Positions 1 to 7,077 of a DNA stretch of 7,077 nucleotides are shown here, one piece after another. A model generated the notes under the pieces. It was not told the DNA's origin. It did not search any database and worked only from the letters and a program-made list of their open reading frames with translations. Within the stretch, counting starts at the first letter, position 1. Every line of letters begins with the position of its first letter. The translations under genes were made by a program, and so were the position numbers. The DNA is taken from contig CALCSH010000047.1 in NCBI GenBank assembly GCA_937893815.1, positions 1 through 7,077 of the forward strand, in the 5' to 3' direction. The stretch is from an uncultured Anaerolineae bacterium. GTDB lineage: Bacteria; Chloroflexota; Anaerolineae; Anaerolineales; UBA11858.

Positions 1-366
1 CTCATCGGCGATGTCGGCGATAACGCCATCACCGGCGGCCCAGGGGATGACACGCTCTCCGGTCTGGCCGGGAATGACCGCTACATTTTCGCCGATAACG
101 CCGGGGTTGACCTCGTCATCGAGAACGGCGGCGTGGATACCCTGGACTTCTCCCTGGTGACCGCAGCCCACGATTTGTACTTCGCGCTCAACGATGCAAA
201 CCTGATCGTAACAGAAGGCGCCAACCAGGTGACTCATACCGGATGGCAGATCGAAAATTTGATCGGTGGGGCGGGGGATGACATCTTCGACTTCGCTGAT
301 GGCGTCAGGTTGATTGGCTACCTGGATGGTCGCGGCGGGCATGACAGCCTTGATTACGCCGATTAC
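1..366 (+). repeat. Module A1 (5' part missing)
   Basis: This is the 3' part of a type A module. It starts inside a run of RTX turns (residues 1-29, including GGPGDDTLS and GLAGNDRYI). It continues with FADNAGVDLVIENGGVDTLDF, the WG-type segment in which Trp is replaced by Ala. Next come VTHTGWQIENLIGG and the turn GGAGDDIFD. It closes at the joint DGRGGHDSLDYADY. The opening VNLxTGxATGT strand must lie upstream of the window. Confidence 0.8.
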
Positions 367-3300
367 AGCTCGGCACGGCGCGTCACACTGACTCGCCTGG
401 GCGCTATCGATGGCTTCGATGGTAGCGAGAACAGCATTGGGACAGGCTTCCGCAACGTGGATGCGATCACTGCCAGCGCCACGCCGGATGACACGCTCAT
501 CGGCCTGAACGCCGCCGCCGACTGGTGGTTGGACGGCAGCGATCAGTACGACAGCACCAACACGCTTGACTTTAGCGCTTTCGAAATCCTGGTCGGAGGC
601 GACGGGGCGGACACCTTCCACATCGAGGGCGCGCGCAGTTATCATGCTTTGCGCGGCGGCAGCGGCGAGGATGTCTTCGACTTCGCCAGCGGTGCCAGCC
701 TGACCCTGACCACGGTTGGCGGTCTGGTTGGCTATGTCGATGGGCAGGGTGGCTCGGATACCCTTGATTACGCCGATTTCCAGGCTTCCGAAGCGGTGCT
801 GGTCGATCTGCCGCCGGGCGTGGTGACGGCCATCTCAAACGATAATCTGGGCAATGTAGGCGCCATCCTCAATATCGAGAACGCCATCGGCGGCGCGGCG
901 GATGATAGCTTCATCAGCGACAGCCATGACAATACCTTCCAGGGCGGCGCTGGGAATGATCGTTTTGCTTTCTTCGATCACTGGGGTCTTGACGAAATCC
1001 TTGACCTGGCCGGGTTGTTGGATGTACTCGATTTTAGCGCCTCCACCCTGGCTTTGACCTTCACCCTGGGCAGCGTCATCGTCAGCAGCGGGGCTTCGGT
1101 GCTGACCCATGCCGGGGACGAGATCGAGAAGATCATCGGCGGCCAGGCGGATGACCGCTTCGTGTTCAGTGCCAATGCTGTCAGTCTGGCGGGCGGCGCG
1201 GGCCTGATCGACGGACAGGGTGGGGTAGACATCCTCGACTACAGCGCCTACACCGACCCGGTGACGGTTAATCTATCAACCGGCGCGGCTACCGGCACCG
1301 CTGGTGTCAACGATATCGAAAATATTTTTGGCGGCCAGGCATCCGACTTTTTGACCGGCGATGCCAACGACAACCTGCTGCGCGGCAACGGCGGGGACGA
1401 TATCCTCGATGGCGGCCTGGGGGTGGATACCGCCGATTACAGCAATGCTACCTCTGGGGTTGGGGTCAACCTTATTCTGGGTATGGTCAACGGTGGAGCG
1501 GGGAGTGACTCCCTGCGCGGAATCGAAAATCTACTCGGTTCGGATTATGCCGATGCCCTGAGCGGTGATACCAACAATAACACCCTCAACGGTGGCCTGG
1601 GGGATGACACCTACTTCTTCAGCGACAACTCCGGCACCGATACCGTTGTAGATCCGGATGGTGATGACACCATCAATTTGACCCCTGCCACCGCGGCCCT
1701 ATCCTTCGATCTGGCGAATAGCGCAATCTCGGGTTCCCAGATACAAATCTCTTATTCAGGCAGTGTAATTGAACACCTGATTGGCGGTACCGGGGATGAT
1801 ATGTTTATCTTCTCAGGCTCAGCCGTGCATCCTGGCGATATCGACGGCGGATTGGGTGCCGACACCCTCGACCACAGTGCCTACACCGGGGCAGTGACGG
1901 TTGACTTGCAGATCGCCTCGGCCAGTGGGTTGGATGCGTTTGCTAATCTGGAGAAACTGATCGGTAGTGCCGCGAGTGATGCCATCCTGGCTGCTGATGT
2001 TGGCTCTAGCTTTGTCCTGAACGCTCAGAATGCGGGGACCGCGGATGGTTTGAACTTCATTTCCTACGAAACACTGGTTGGCGGTTCAGGGGATGATACG
2101 CTCAGCTTCGCCGGGTTCGCAAGCCAGCGTGACATTCTCCTCACGGATTTCGGCCAAATCGACGGTTTTGATGGAACTGAATTGGCCCTTTCTGACGGGT
2201 TCCAGAATTTCAATAACATCATCGGAAGTGGAGCGACGTCCGACGCCCTGACGGGTCTTGACGCTTCTTCAACATTCAACCTGGGAACTACAACTAATCA
2301 ATATGTCTCCACCAACATCCTGACCTTCTCCGCTATCGAAAACCTGTACGGCGGCTCGGGTTCTGATACTTTTGCCTTCGCAGCAGGTGCAGCATTGGAA
2401 GGCGGCACAGGCGCCCTGGACGGTCAAGGTGGAACCGACTTGCTGGATTATACAGCTTACATTGCTGGCGTTACGGTGAATCTGGATACCGGGACAGCTA
2501 CCGGCACGGCCGGGATCAGTCAGATTGAAAACGTTACCGGTGGTCAGGCGCACGACTTCTTGACAGGCGATGCTGAAAACAATACCCTGACCGGCGGCCC
2601 CGGCAATGATACCTATTATTTCCTGGATGGTTGGGGTAATGACACCGTAGTAGAGCTGGCAGGCGGCGGGGTGGATGCGGTAGATTTCTCCCAGATCACC
2701 AACCCGCTCACCATCGCAGGCGATGGAACTTCCCTGACGGTGGGGGATGGCACCAGTACAGCAACTCATACCGGCAATCACGTCGAGAAGATCATCGGCA
2801 GCGCCACGCAGGCCAACAGCCTCGATTTCAGCGCCGCGGCCAGCGGGTACGCCTTCGCACTCACATCCCTGGGTACGGCAACCGGTTTCCAGGTGGATGT
2901 TACCGGAGTGGGTTCCTTTGACAATATCAGCAATCTGGCAGGCAGCAGTGCGGCGACGTCCGACGTACTGACGACTCTCGACGCACCCTCGACCTTCGAC
3001 ATCCAATCCTCAACCGCAGAATACACCAGCACCAACACCCTGACCTTCTCGTCAATCGACACGCTCAACGCCGGGAGCCAGACCGACAGTTTCGGTATCA
3101 ACGGCCTGCCGGTTATCGATCTCAACGCCGGGGCCGGGGATGACGATTTTACCTTTGCGGATGGGGCGGTGCTGGATGGTTCACTCGATGGCCAGGCTGG
3201 CGCCAACGCGCTGAGTTTCCTGCCTTATACCGCAGCGCGCCAGGTTCGATTGACCTCCCTCGGGGACAGTCAGGGCTTCAATGGAACAGAAGCAGCTCTG

Positions 3301-6300
3301 ACGGGGGGGTTCGCCAACATCGCTATTTTGGTTGGTTCCGCTACGGGTCAGGATTCTTTCCGCGGAGCGGATCTGCCCGCGGCCTGGTATCTCGATGGCA
3401 CCAATCAATATACCAGCACGGGGACATTGGACTTCTCAGGCTTCGAGAGGTTGATCGGCGGCTCGCAGGCGGATACTTTCAACCTCAGCGGAATCCAGAC
3501 TCACGACCTCCAGGGTGGCTCTGGAGATGATACGCTTACGCTTTCCGATGGCGCGGTCTTGACCGGCGCCTTTGACGGCCAGGCCGGGATGGATACGATC
3601 GACTGGTCACTTTATGCTGCCCGTCGCACGCTCACCTTGACTGGGGTTGGGGCTACGGATGGCTTTGATGGCACGGATGCGGCGCTGAGTGGTGGATTCG
3701 CCAACCTGAACAACTTCACCGGATCGTCTGTCGCAGTTACCGACATTCTCAATGGCCCCCAACAGATCACAGACTGGCAGATCGGGCCTCAGAATCAAGT
3801 GAGTGTGGGCGCGCATAGCGCTTCATTTGCACAATTCGAGTTGATTTACGCAGGTGCACGTGATGATCATTTCTTTATCACTGGAATTAACAATGCCGTC
3901 AGCTTGCGTGCCGGGGCTGGTTCAGACCGCTTCACTTTTGCCAATGGCGCATCGGTGACAGGCTTCATTGATGGACAGGGCAGCGGCCATAACACCCTGG
4001 ATTACTCCGCCTATCTCACACCGGTGCAAGTCAATTTGCACGCCAATCTCGTATCTGGGATCGATCCATTCACGGCCACCGGTGTGGCTGGTGTCATCAA
4101 TATTCAGGATGTGCTTGGCGGCAGCGCCGATGATATTCTGATCGGTTCGTCGGATGACAATATCATCACCGGCAACGGCGGCAGTGATATCTTGCAGGGC
4201 CGCGCCGGAGATGATGCCTATGTCTTCGCCAACAGTTGGGGTGCGGCTGATATTCTCGTCGAGGCCAATAACGAAGGGGACGATACGATTGACTTTTCCA
4301 ACGCTACAGTTGATTTAACCTTTACACTGGGCAGTATTGTAGTCACTGATTCTGCCGGGAACAAAGTCACCCATGCCGAAAGCCATATTGAGCATCTGAT
4401 TGGTGGCTCTGGTGCTGACCAATATATTTTCAGCGCCAATGGGGTCAGGCTGGCTGGTGGCGGGGGAACCATTGATGGCGGCGCTGGCGTGGATACGCTC
4501 GACTACCGCGCAACGACTAGCGGCGTGAACGTTAACTTGTGGGCGGGAACGGCGAGCGGCACGAGCGGTGTGAGCAATATCGAAAACGCCACCGGCGGCT
4601 CCGGAGCGGACACCTTCACCAGCAACAGCGCGGACAATCTTTTCCGCGGCAACGCCGGGAACGACCGCTATCTTTTCTTTGATAGTTTTGGCGTAGATAC
4701 GATCATTGAGAATACCGGACAGGGTAATCAGGATGTATTCGACTTCTCAGCTGTAACGGGCGACTTGAGATTCGAGATTTCGAGTGTGGTCGTCAGTGAT
4801 GGCCTGGGCAGCCGCGTCACCCACACCGGCGACCAGATCGAGCATCTGATTGGCGGACAGGGTGATGATACCTTCGTCTTCGCGAAAGACGGCGTTGGTC
4901 TGGCGGGTAATTTGGGCACCATCCATGGCGGCAGCGGCTCGAATACATTAGATTACTCGGCCTTTGCTACGACGCCAGTCAATATCAATTTGACGCTAGG
5001 AACAGCTACTGGCACGGGCGGGGTTGGCAATATTCAAAATATAATCGGCGGGAGCCTGGCAAACGATATTTGGGGTGATGCTGGCCCCAATACCCTGGTC
5101 AGTGGCGCAGCCATTGATAACCTGCACGGTCTGGGCGGCAATGATACCTACATTTTCTACGACAATTGGAATAATGACGTTGTCTTCGAAACGATCAATG
5201 GCGGCAACGACACGATCTCATTTGCCAACGTCACCACCGGGCTGACCTTCAATTTTGGCTTTGATGGCAGCGGCGCGCCTCAAGTGATCATTGGCGATGG
5301 CCTGGGCAATACAACCACGGCGACCGGCGGGCATGTCGAGAATTTCGTCGGCGGCGCGCAGGCCGACAACTTTGTCCTGGCGAATAATGTCACAATGACC
5401 GGCGTCCTCGATGGCAATGGCGGCTATGACACGCTCGATTACGGAGCCTATCTTAGTTCTCGGCATGTGCTCCTGAGCGAGCTTGGTTCAATCGATGGCT
5501 TCCAGGGTGTCGAGGCCAGCGGTGGCTTCGATAATATCGATCAACTCCTCGGCACTGCCCTGAGGGACTCGCTGACTGGACGAAATGCCCCGGCAGAATT
5601 CATCTTGAACGGAGCCGACCAGTATCGTAGCACCAATACTTTAGATTTTGCGGCTTTTGAGAACATCATCGGCGGCACGGGCGCAGATACTTTCGGTTTG
5701 CAGGGCGTTCATACGGGTGATCTCTTCGGCGGTCTGGGCGACGACCGCTTCGTTTTCGCTGATTCATCCGCTCTGACCGGGCGCGCCGACGGCCAGCTCG
5801 GGGAGGATGAACTCGATTTCAACGCTTACCTCACCGGACGGCAGATCAATTTGACCTCGACCGGCGTAATCGACGGCTTCAACGGCACCGAAGCGGCGCT
5901 GACGAACGGCTTCTTCAATATGGATAAAGTCATGGGCAGCGGGGCGACGTCCGATAGGTTGACGGGTATTAACGCAGTGGCAACCTTCAAACTGCAAACT
6001 GCAACTCAACACTATTCGGTCGGCGCGAAGAAACTCGACTTTGCATCTTTCGAATCACTCACCGGCGGCAGTGCTGCAGACACGTTTGCCTTCCAGGGTG
6101 CGGCTGTCTTTGACGGTTCTCTGTTTGGCGGCCTGGGGAACGACAACTTTGACTTCGGCGGTTATGGCAGCGCCGTGATCCTCAACCGGCAATCTGCCAT
6201 CGTTCCTGGCTTGCTGTCTGGAAACTACAACAGCATTGAAGGCATGGCTGGCAGTGCCTTCAGCGACACGCTCATCGGCTCGGATGCAGGTTCTGTCTTT

Positions 6301-7077
6301 AATATCACTGCAGTTGGAGCTGGCAATGTCGACAACGCCTTCAACTTTACATCCGTTGAGAACATAATTGGCGGTGCCGGCACTGATGTGCTGGATTACA
6401 ACGCCTACAGCACGGCCGTCACCCTCAATATGCAAACCGGCACGATCAGCGGTCTGACCTCCTTCACCAGCATCGAAACTGTGACCGGCAGCCCGACCAA
6501 GGACACCATCCTGGGGAATGCCGCGGGCAGCACCTTCCGGATGACAAACCCAGGGGCAGGCACCGTCGATGGGCAGCCTTTCACTTCCTTTGAAATCTTG
6601 AACGGCGGCATTGGAGCGGATGCCCTCGATTACAGCGCCTACGCTGCTGTGGTCACGCTCAACCTGGAAACCGGCGCATCATCGGGCCTGACCTCCTTCT
6701 CCGCTATCGAAAACTTCACCGGCAGCTCCAACCTGGATACCCTCATCGGCCCGAATGCGGACAGCACCTTCGTTATCAACGCTCTCGCCGATTGGACACT
6801 CGACGCCCTGAGGTTTGATGCCTTCGAAAATCTCACTGGCGGGGCCGGGGGTGACACCCTTGATTACCGCGCCTATGCTTCAGCGGTCAACGTCGATCTA
6901 CTGGCACAGAACGCCACAGGTATTGGCGGGGCGGTCACGGGGATCGAAAATATTATTGGCTCCCCCTTCGATGATACCCTCATGGGCAATAACGCTGCCA
7001 ACCGCATTAACGCCTTTGGCGGTGACGATCTGATCAGCGGGCGCAGCGGCGACGACCAATTTGTTTTCCCGGCAGGA
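1..7077 (+). CDS. Giant RTX-like calcium-binding beta-roll repeat protein, internal fragment (both ends outside window)
   Basis: Frame 1 is open for all 2359 codons, with no stop and no internal frameshift visible. The module pattern continues in register from the first base to the last. The product consists almost wholly of modules joined at DTLDYSAY-like sequences and studded with RTX-type turns such as GGPGDDTLS (residues 12-20), GGAGDDIFD (89-97) and GGAGNDRFA near residue 315. In RTX proteins such turns bind calcium through the Asp side chains and form a parallel beta-roll after export. I read no Cys, about ten Lys and abundant Asp, which fits an acidic extracellular protein. No enzymatic domain, membrane segment, signal peptide or sorting signal is visible. 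The first in-frame ATG is at 1483, inside a repeat, so it is not the real start. A surface adhesin or matrix role is inferred. An alternative is the repeat region of a LEPR-XLL-type protein whose N-terminus lies upstream. Confidence 0.93.
367..780 (+). repeat. Module B1
   Basis: This is a type B module of 138 residues, the longest B copy. It opens with ARRVTLTRLGAIDGFDGSE, has DQYDSTNTLDFSAFEILVGG in the middle, and then two RTX-like turns (GGDGADTFH, GGSGEDVFD). It ends at DGQGGSDTLDYADF. A short insertion (LTLTTVGGLVGY) before the joint is absent from the other B copies. The usual conserved EAAL..GF stretch is diverged here (ENSIGTGF). Confidence 0.8.
781..1251 (+). repeat. Module A2
   Basis: This is a type A module of 157 residues. 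Its opening strand is diverged (VLVDLPPGVVTAIS in place of VTVNLxTGxATGT). It has three RTX turns (889-975, ending GGAGNDRFA), the segment FFDHWGLDEILDLAG, then LALTFTLGSVIVSSG and LTHAGDEIEKIIGG. The last turn is GGQADDRFV. It ends at DGQGGVDILDYSAY. It matches A5 closely in layout. Confidence 0.82.
1252..1884 (+). repeat. Module A3, with an internally duplicated front half
   Basis: This is the longest module, at 211 residues. It begins with the near-consensus VTVNLSTGAATGTAGVNDIEN and a four-turn RTX run (1330-1440). At DTADYSNATSGVGVNL it restarts with a second opening strand, IENLLG and a further run of turns, ending GGLGDDTYF. The usual tail follows (TDTVVDPDG, SVIEHLIGGTGDD). It closes at DGGLGADTLDHSAY. 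The Tyr of the joint is His here. The doubled front explains the extra length. Confidence 0.8.
1885..2118 (+). repeat. Module C1
   Basis: This is a short module of 78 residues. It opens with VTVDLQIASASGLDAFANLE, then LIGSAASDAIL, SSFVLNA and YETLVGGSGDDTL. It ends at a weakened joint, DTLSFAGF. Its length and order of segments match C2-C4 near the end of the window, although it stands alone here between A3 and B2. Confidence 0.75.
2119..2460 (+). repeat. Module B2 (short variant)
   Basis: This is a type B module of 114 residues. It has RDILLTDFGQIDGFDGTE, GSGATSDALTGLDA, NQYVSTNILTFSAIENLYGG and one turn (GGSGSDTFA), and ends at DGQGGTDLLDYTAY. Compared with B4 and B6 it lacks about 16 residues after this turn. 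The missing piece is the xxGxxxxxLxGGxGDDxF strand-turn, so it looks like a clean in-frame loss of one repeat unit. Confidence 0.78.
2461..2844 (+). repeat. Module A4 (short variant)
   Basis: This is a type A module of 128 residues. It begins with VTVNLDTGTATGTAGISQIEN, then three RTX turns (2539-2622, ending GGPGNDTYY), FLDGWGNDTVVELAGGG, and THTGNHVEKIIGS. The usual last turn (GGxGDDxFxF...DGQGG) is missing, and the module passes directly to a joint-like NSLDFSAAAS. The 3' boundary is therefore approximate. Confidence 0.75.
2845..3228 (+). repeat. Module B3 (diverged)
   Basis: This is a type B module of 128 residues. It has ALTSLGTATGFQ in place of LTSLGxIDGFDGTE, then AATSDVLTTLDA, EYTSTNTLTFSSIDTLNAG and a turn GAGDDDFTF. 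It ends at DGQAGANALSFLPY, where the Asp-Tyr of the joint is lost. It starts a tandem run of three B modules (B3-B5). Confidence 0.76.
3229..3615 (+). repeat. Module B4 (close to consensus)
   Basis: This is a type B module of 129 residues with the segments in full: ARQVRLTSLGDSQGFNGTE, EAALTGGFAN, NQYTSTGTLDFSGFERLIGG, turns GGSQADTFN and GGSGDDTLT, then SDGAVLTGAFDGQAG. It ends at DTIDWSLY, with Trp in place of the joint Tyr. B6 is the best comparison. Confidence 0.8.
3616..4014 (+). repeat. Module B5
   Basis: This is a type B module of 133 residues. It opens with ARRTLTLTGVGATDGFDGTD and ALSGGFANLNNFTGS. The middle is diverged: NQVSVGAHSASFAQFELIYAG replaces QYxSTNTLDFSxFExLxGG. The turn is GAGSDRFTF, and it ends at DGQGSGHNTLDYSAY, with one extra residue in the joint. 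It is the last of three tandem B modules. Confidence 0.77.
4015..4515 (+). repeat. Module A5 (four-turn RTX run)
   Basis: This is a type A module of 167 residues. After an extended opening (VQVNLHANLVSGIDPFTATG), positions 4117-4227 hold four consecutive RTX-like turns: GGSADDILI, a DDNIITG turn, GNGGSDILQ and GRAGDDAYVF. Then come FANSWGAADILVEANNEG, LTFTLGSIVVTDSAG and VTHAESHIEHLIGGSGADQY. It ends at DGGAGVDTLDYRAT, where the last joint residue is Thr. It opens a tandem run of three A modules. Confidence 0.83.
4516..4965 (+). repeat. Module A6
   Basis: This is a type A module of 150 residues. It has VNVNLWAGTASGTSGVSNIEN, three RTX turns (4594-4680, ending GNAGNDRYLF), and FDSFGVDTIIENTGQG, with Phe replacing the usual Trp. 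Then come VVVSDGLGSRVTHTGDQIE and HLIGGQGDDTFVF, ending at NTLDYSAF. It is one turn shorter than A5 and A7 on either side. Confidence 0.83.
4966..5451 (+). repeat. Module A7
   Basis: This is a type A module of 162 residues. It has VNINLTLGTATGTGGVGNIQN, four RTX-like turns at 5047-5157 (the second and third diverged, the last GLGGNDTYIF), and YDNWNNDVVFETINGG. Then come IIGDGLGNTTTATGGHVEN and FVGGAQADNFVL, ending at DGNGGYDTLDYGAY. The VTHTG motif is altered to TATGG. Confidence 0.82.
5452..5829 (+). repeat. Module B6
   Basis: This is a type B module of 126 residues. It has SRHVLLSELGSIDGFQGVE, then ASGGFDNIDQLLGT, DQYRSTNTLDFAAFENIIGG, turns GGTGADTFG and GGLGDDRFVF, and it ends at DGQLGEDELDFNAY. 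It follows the three-A run and is in tandem with B7. Confidence 0.8.
5830..6168 (+). repeat. Module B7 (lacks its closing joint)
   Basis: This is a type B module of 113 residues. It has GRQINLTSTGVIDGFNGTE, EAALTNGFFNMDKVMGS, GATSDRLTGINA, HYSVGAKKLDFASFESLTGG, and turns GGSAADTFA and GGLGNDNFDF. It then breaks off at GGYG and runs straight into a C module without a DGQGG...DTLDYSAY joint. The 3' boundary is set by where C2's opening strand begins and is approximate. Confidence 0.76.
6169..6408 (+). repeat. Module C2
   Basis: This is a short module of 80 residues. It opens with a diverged strand (SAVILNRQSAIVPGLLSG), then YNSIEGMAGSAFSDTLIGS, SVFNITA, FNFTSVENIIGGAGTD, and the joint DVLDYNAY. 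It is the first of three C modules in tandem. Confidence 0.76.
6409..6642 (+). repeat. Module C3
   Basis: This is a short module of 78 residues. It has VTLNMQTGTISGLTSFTSIE, then TVTGSPTKDTILGNAAGSTF, PFTSFEILNGGIGAD and the joint DALDYSAY. It aligns with C4 without gaps over its opening third, and the two share the DNA stretch ctgacctccttc at the same place. Confidence 0.8.
6643..6876 (+). repeat. Module C4
   Basis: This is a short module of 78 residues, the same length as C3. It has VTLNLETGASSGLTSFSAIE, then NFTGSSNLDTLIGPNADSTF, LRFDAFENLTGGAGGD and the joint DTLDYRAY. It looks like a relatively recent tandem duplicate of C3. Confidence 0.8.
6877..7077 (+). repeat. Module A8 (3' part outside window)
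   Basis: This is the front of a type A-like module: VNVDLLAQNATGIGGAVTGIEN followed by a four-turn RTX run at 6958-7068 (DDTLMG, ANRINAFG, GGDDLISG, GRSGDDQFVF). The window ends inside it, so the repeat region continues downstream for at least the rest of this module. Confidence 0.75.

Noticed and set aside
835..1232. Overlapping - strand open frames opposite A2 (835-1110 and 978-1232)
   Set aside because: Similar antisense frames recur opposite other A modules (for example 4218-4472 and 4728-4922), which is what a repeated sense sequence produces.
1483..1485. First in-frame ATG as a possible gene start
   Set aside because: It falls inside module A3 with repeat coding continuing on both sides, so the frame upstream is clearly part of the same protein.
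1361..1561. Short + strand open frame in another reading frame inside A3
   Set aside because: It is out of frame with the repeat protein, begins inside an RTX turn run, and encodes nothing recognisable. The same applies to 2747-2971 and 6815-7033.
2269..3006. A 245-codon open frame on the - strand, the longest closed ORF in the window
   Set aside because: It lies wholly antisense to B2, A4 and B3. Its translation is rich in Cys and has no recognisable domain, and its openness follows from the Gly/Asp/Thr-rich codon pattern of the sense frame.
2778..3206. A 142-codon - strand open frame overlapping the previous one
   Set aside because: It is antisense to A4 and B3, Ser/Pro/Val-rich low-complexity shadow sequence, and shares DNA with another antisense frame. 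Both cannot be real, and neither has family features.
6055..6611. Two - strand open frames opposite B7-C3 that could look like an antisense gene pair
   Set aside because: They overlap each other and follow the sense module pattern. I see no ribosome binding site or promoter that would favour them.
1..7077. CRISPR array or tandem DNA satellite, suggested by the regular repetition
   Set aside because: The repeats are conserved at protein level with many synonymous differences, the units are far longer than CRISPR repeats, and every unit length is a multiple of three.

Overview
The whole window is the interior of one very large gene on the + strand. Frame 1 (codons starting at base 1) reads as 2359 consecutive sense codons with no stop, and it is open at both ends. 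The start codon, any signal peptide or N-terminal domain, the stop codon and any C-terminal secretion or anchoring signal all lie outside. There is no intergenic DNA, RNA gene, promoter, terminator, CRISPR array or mobile element. The smaller ORFs in other frames and on the - strand are shadows of this one frame.

The protein is a repeat protein rich in Gly, Asp, Asn, Thr and Ala. I read no cysteine in it and only about ten lysines. It carries many copies of RTX-like (haemolysin-type calcium-binding) turns of the form GGxGxDxLx, so calcium-stabilised beta-roll or beta-solenoid folding outside the cytoplasm is the best inference. The turns are not one continuous RTX array. They are embedded in larger modules that I sort into three types: A (about 128-211 residues), B (about 113-138 residues) and C (78-80 residues). 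Almost every module ends at the same joint, close to DGQGGxDTLDYSAY.

From start to end the order is A1 (partial), B1, A2, A3, C1, B2, A4, B3, B4, B5, A5, A6, A7, B6, B7, C2, C3, C4, A8 (partial). A modules open with VTVNLxTGxATGT, then IEN and 3-4 RTX turns, then an FxDxWGxDTVxE segment, then LTFTLG...VTHxGxxIEhLIGG. B modules open with LTSLGxIDGFDGTEAAL and later have QYxSTNTLDFSxFExLxGG. C modules are the shortest, with VTLNLxTGxxSGLTSF and IENxTGS. The mosaic looks like a gene built by repeated duplication and shuffling of modules at a shared joint.

The organism cannot be fixed from repeats alone. GC looks moderately high with mixed third positions. Giant proteins with DTLDYSAY/VTVNLxTGxATGT repeats are, to my knowledge, annotated mainly as 'calcium-binding protein' or LEPR-XLL-type proteins in environmental bacteria such as Chloroflexota, Planctomycetota and some Proteobacteria. 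A Chloroflexota-like origin is a weak guess. A role in adhesion, cell-surface layering or biofilm is inferred from the class of protein, not shown by the sequence.
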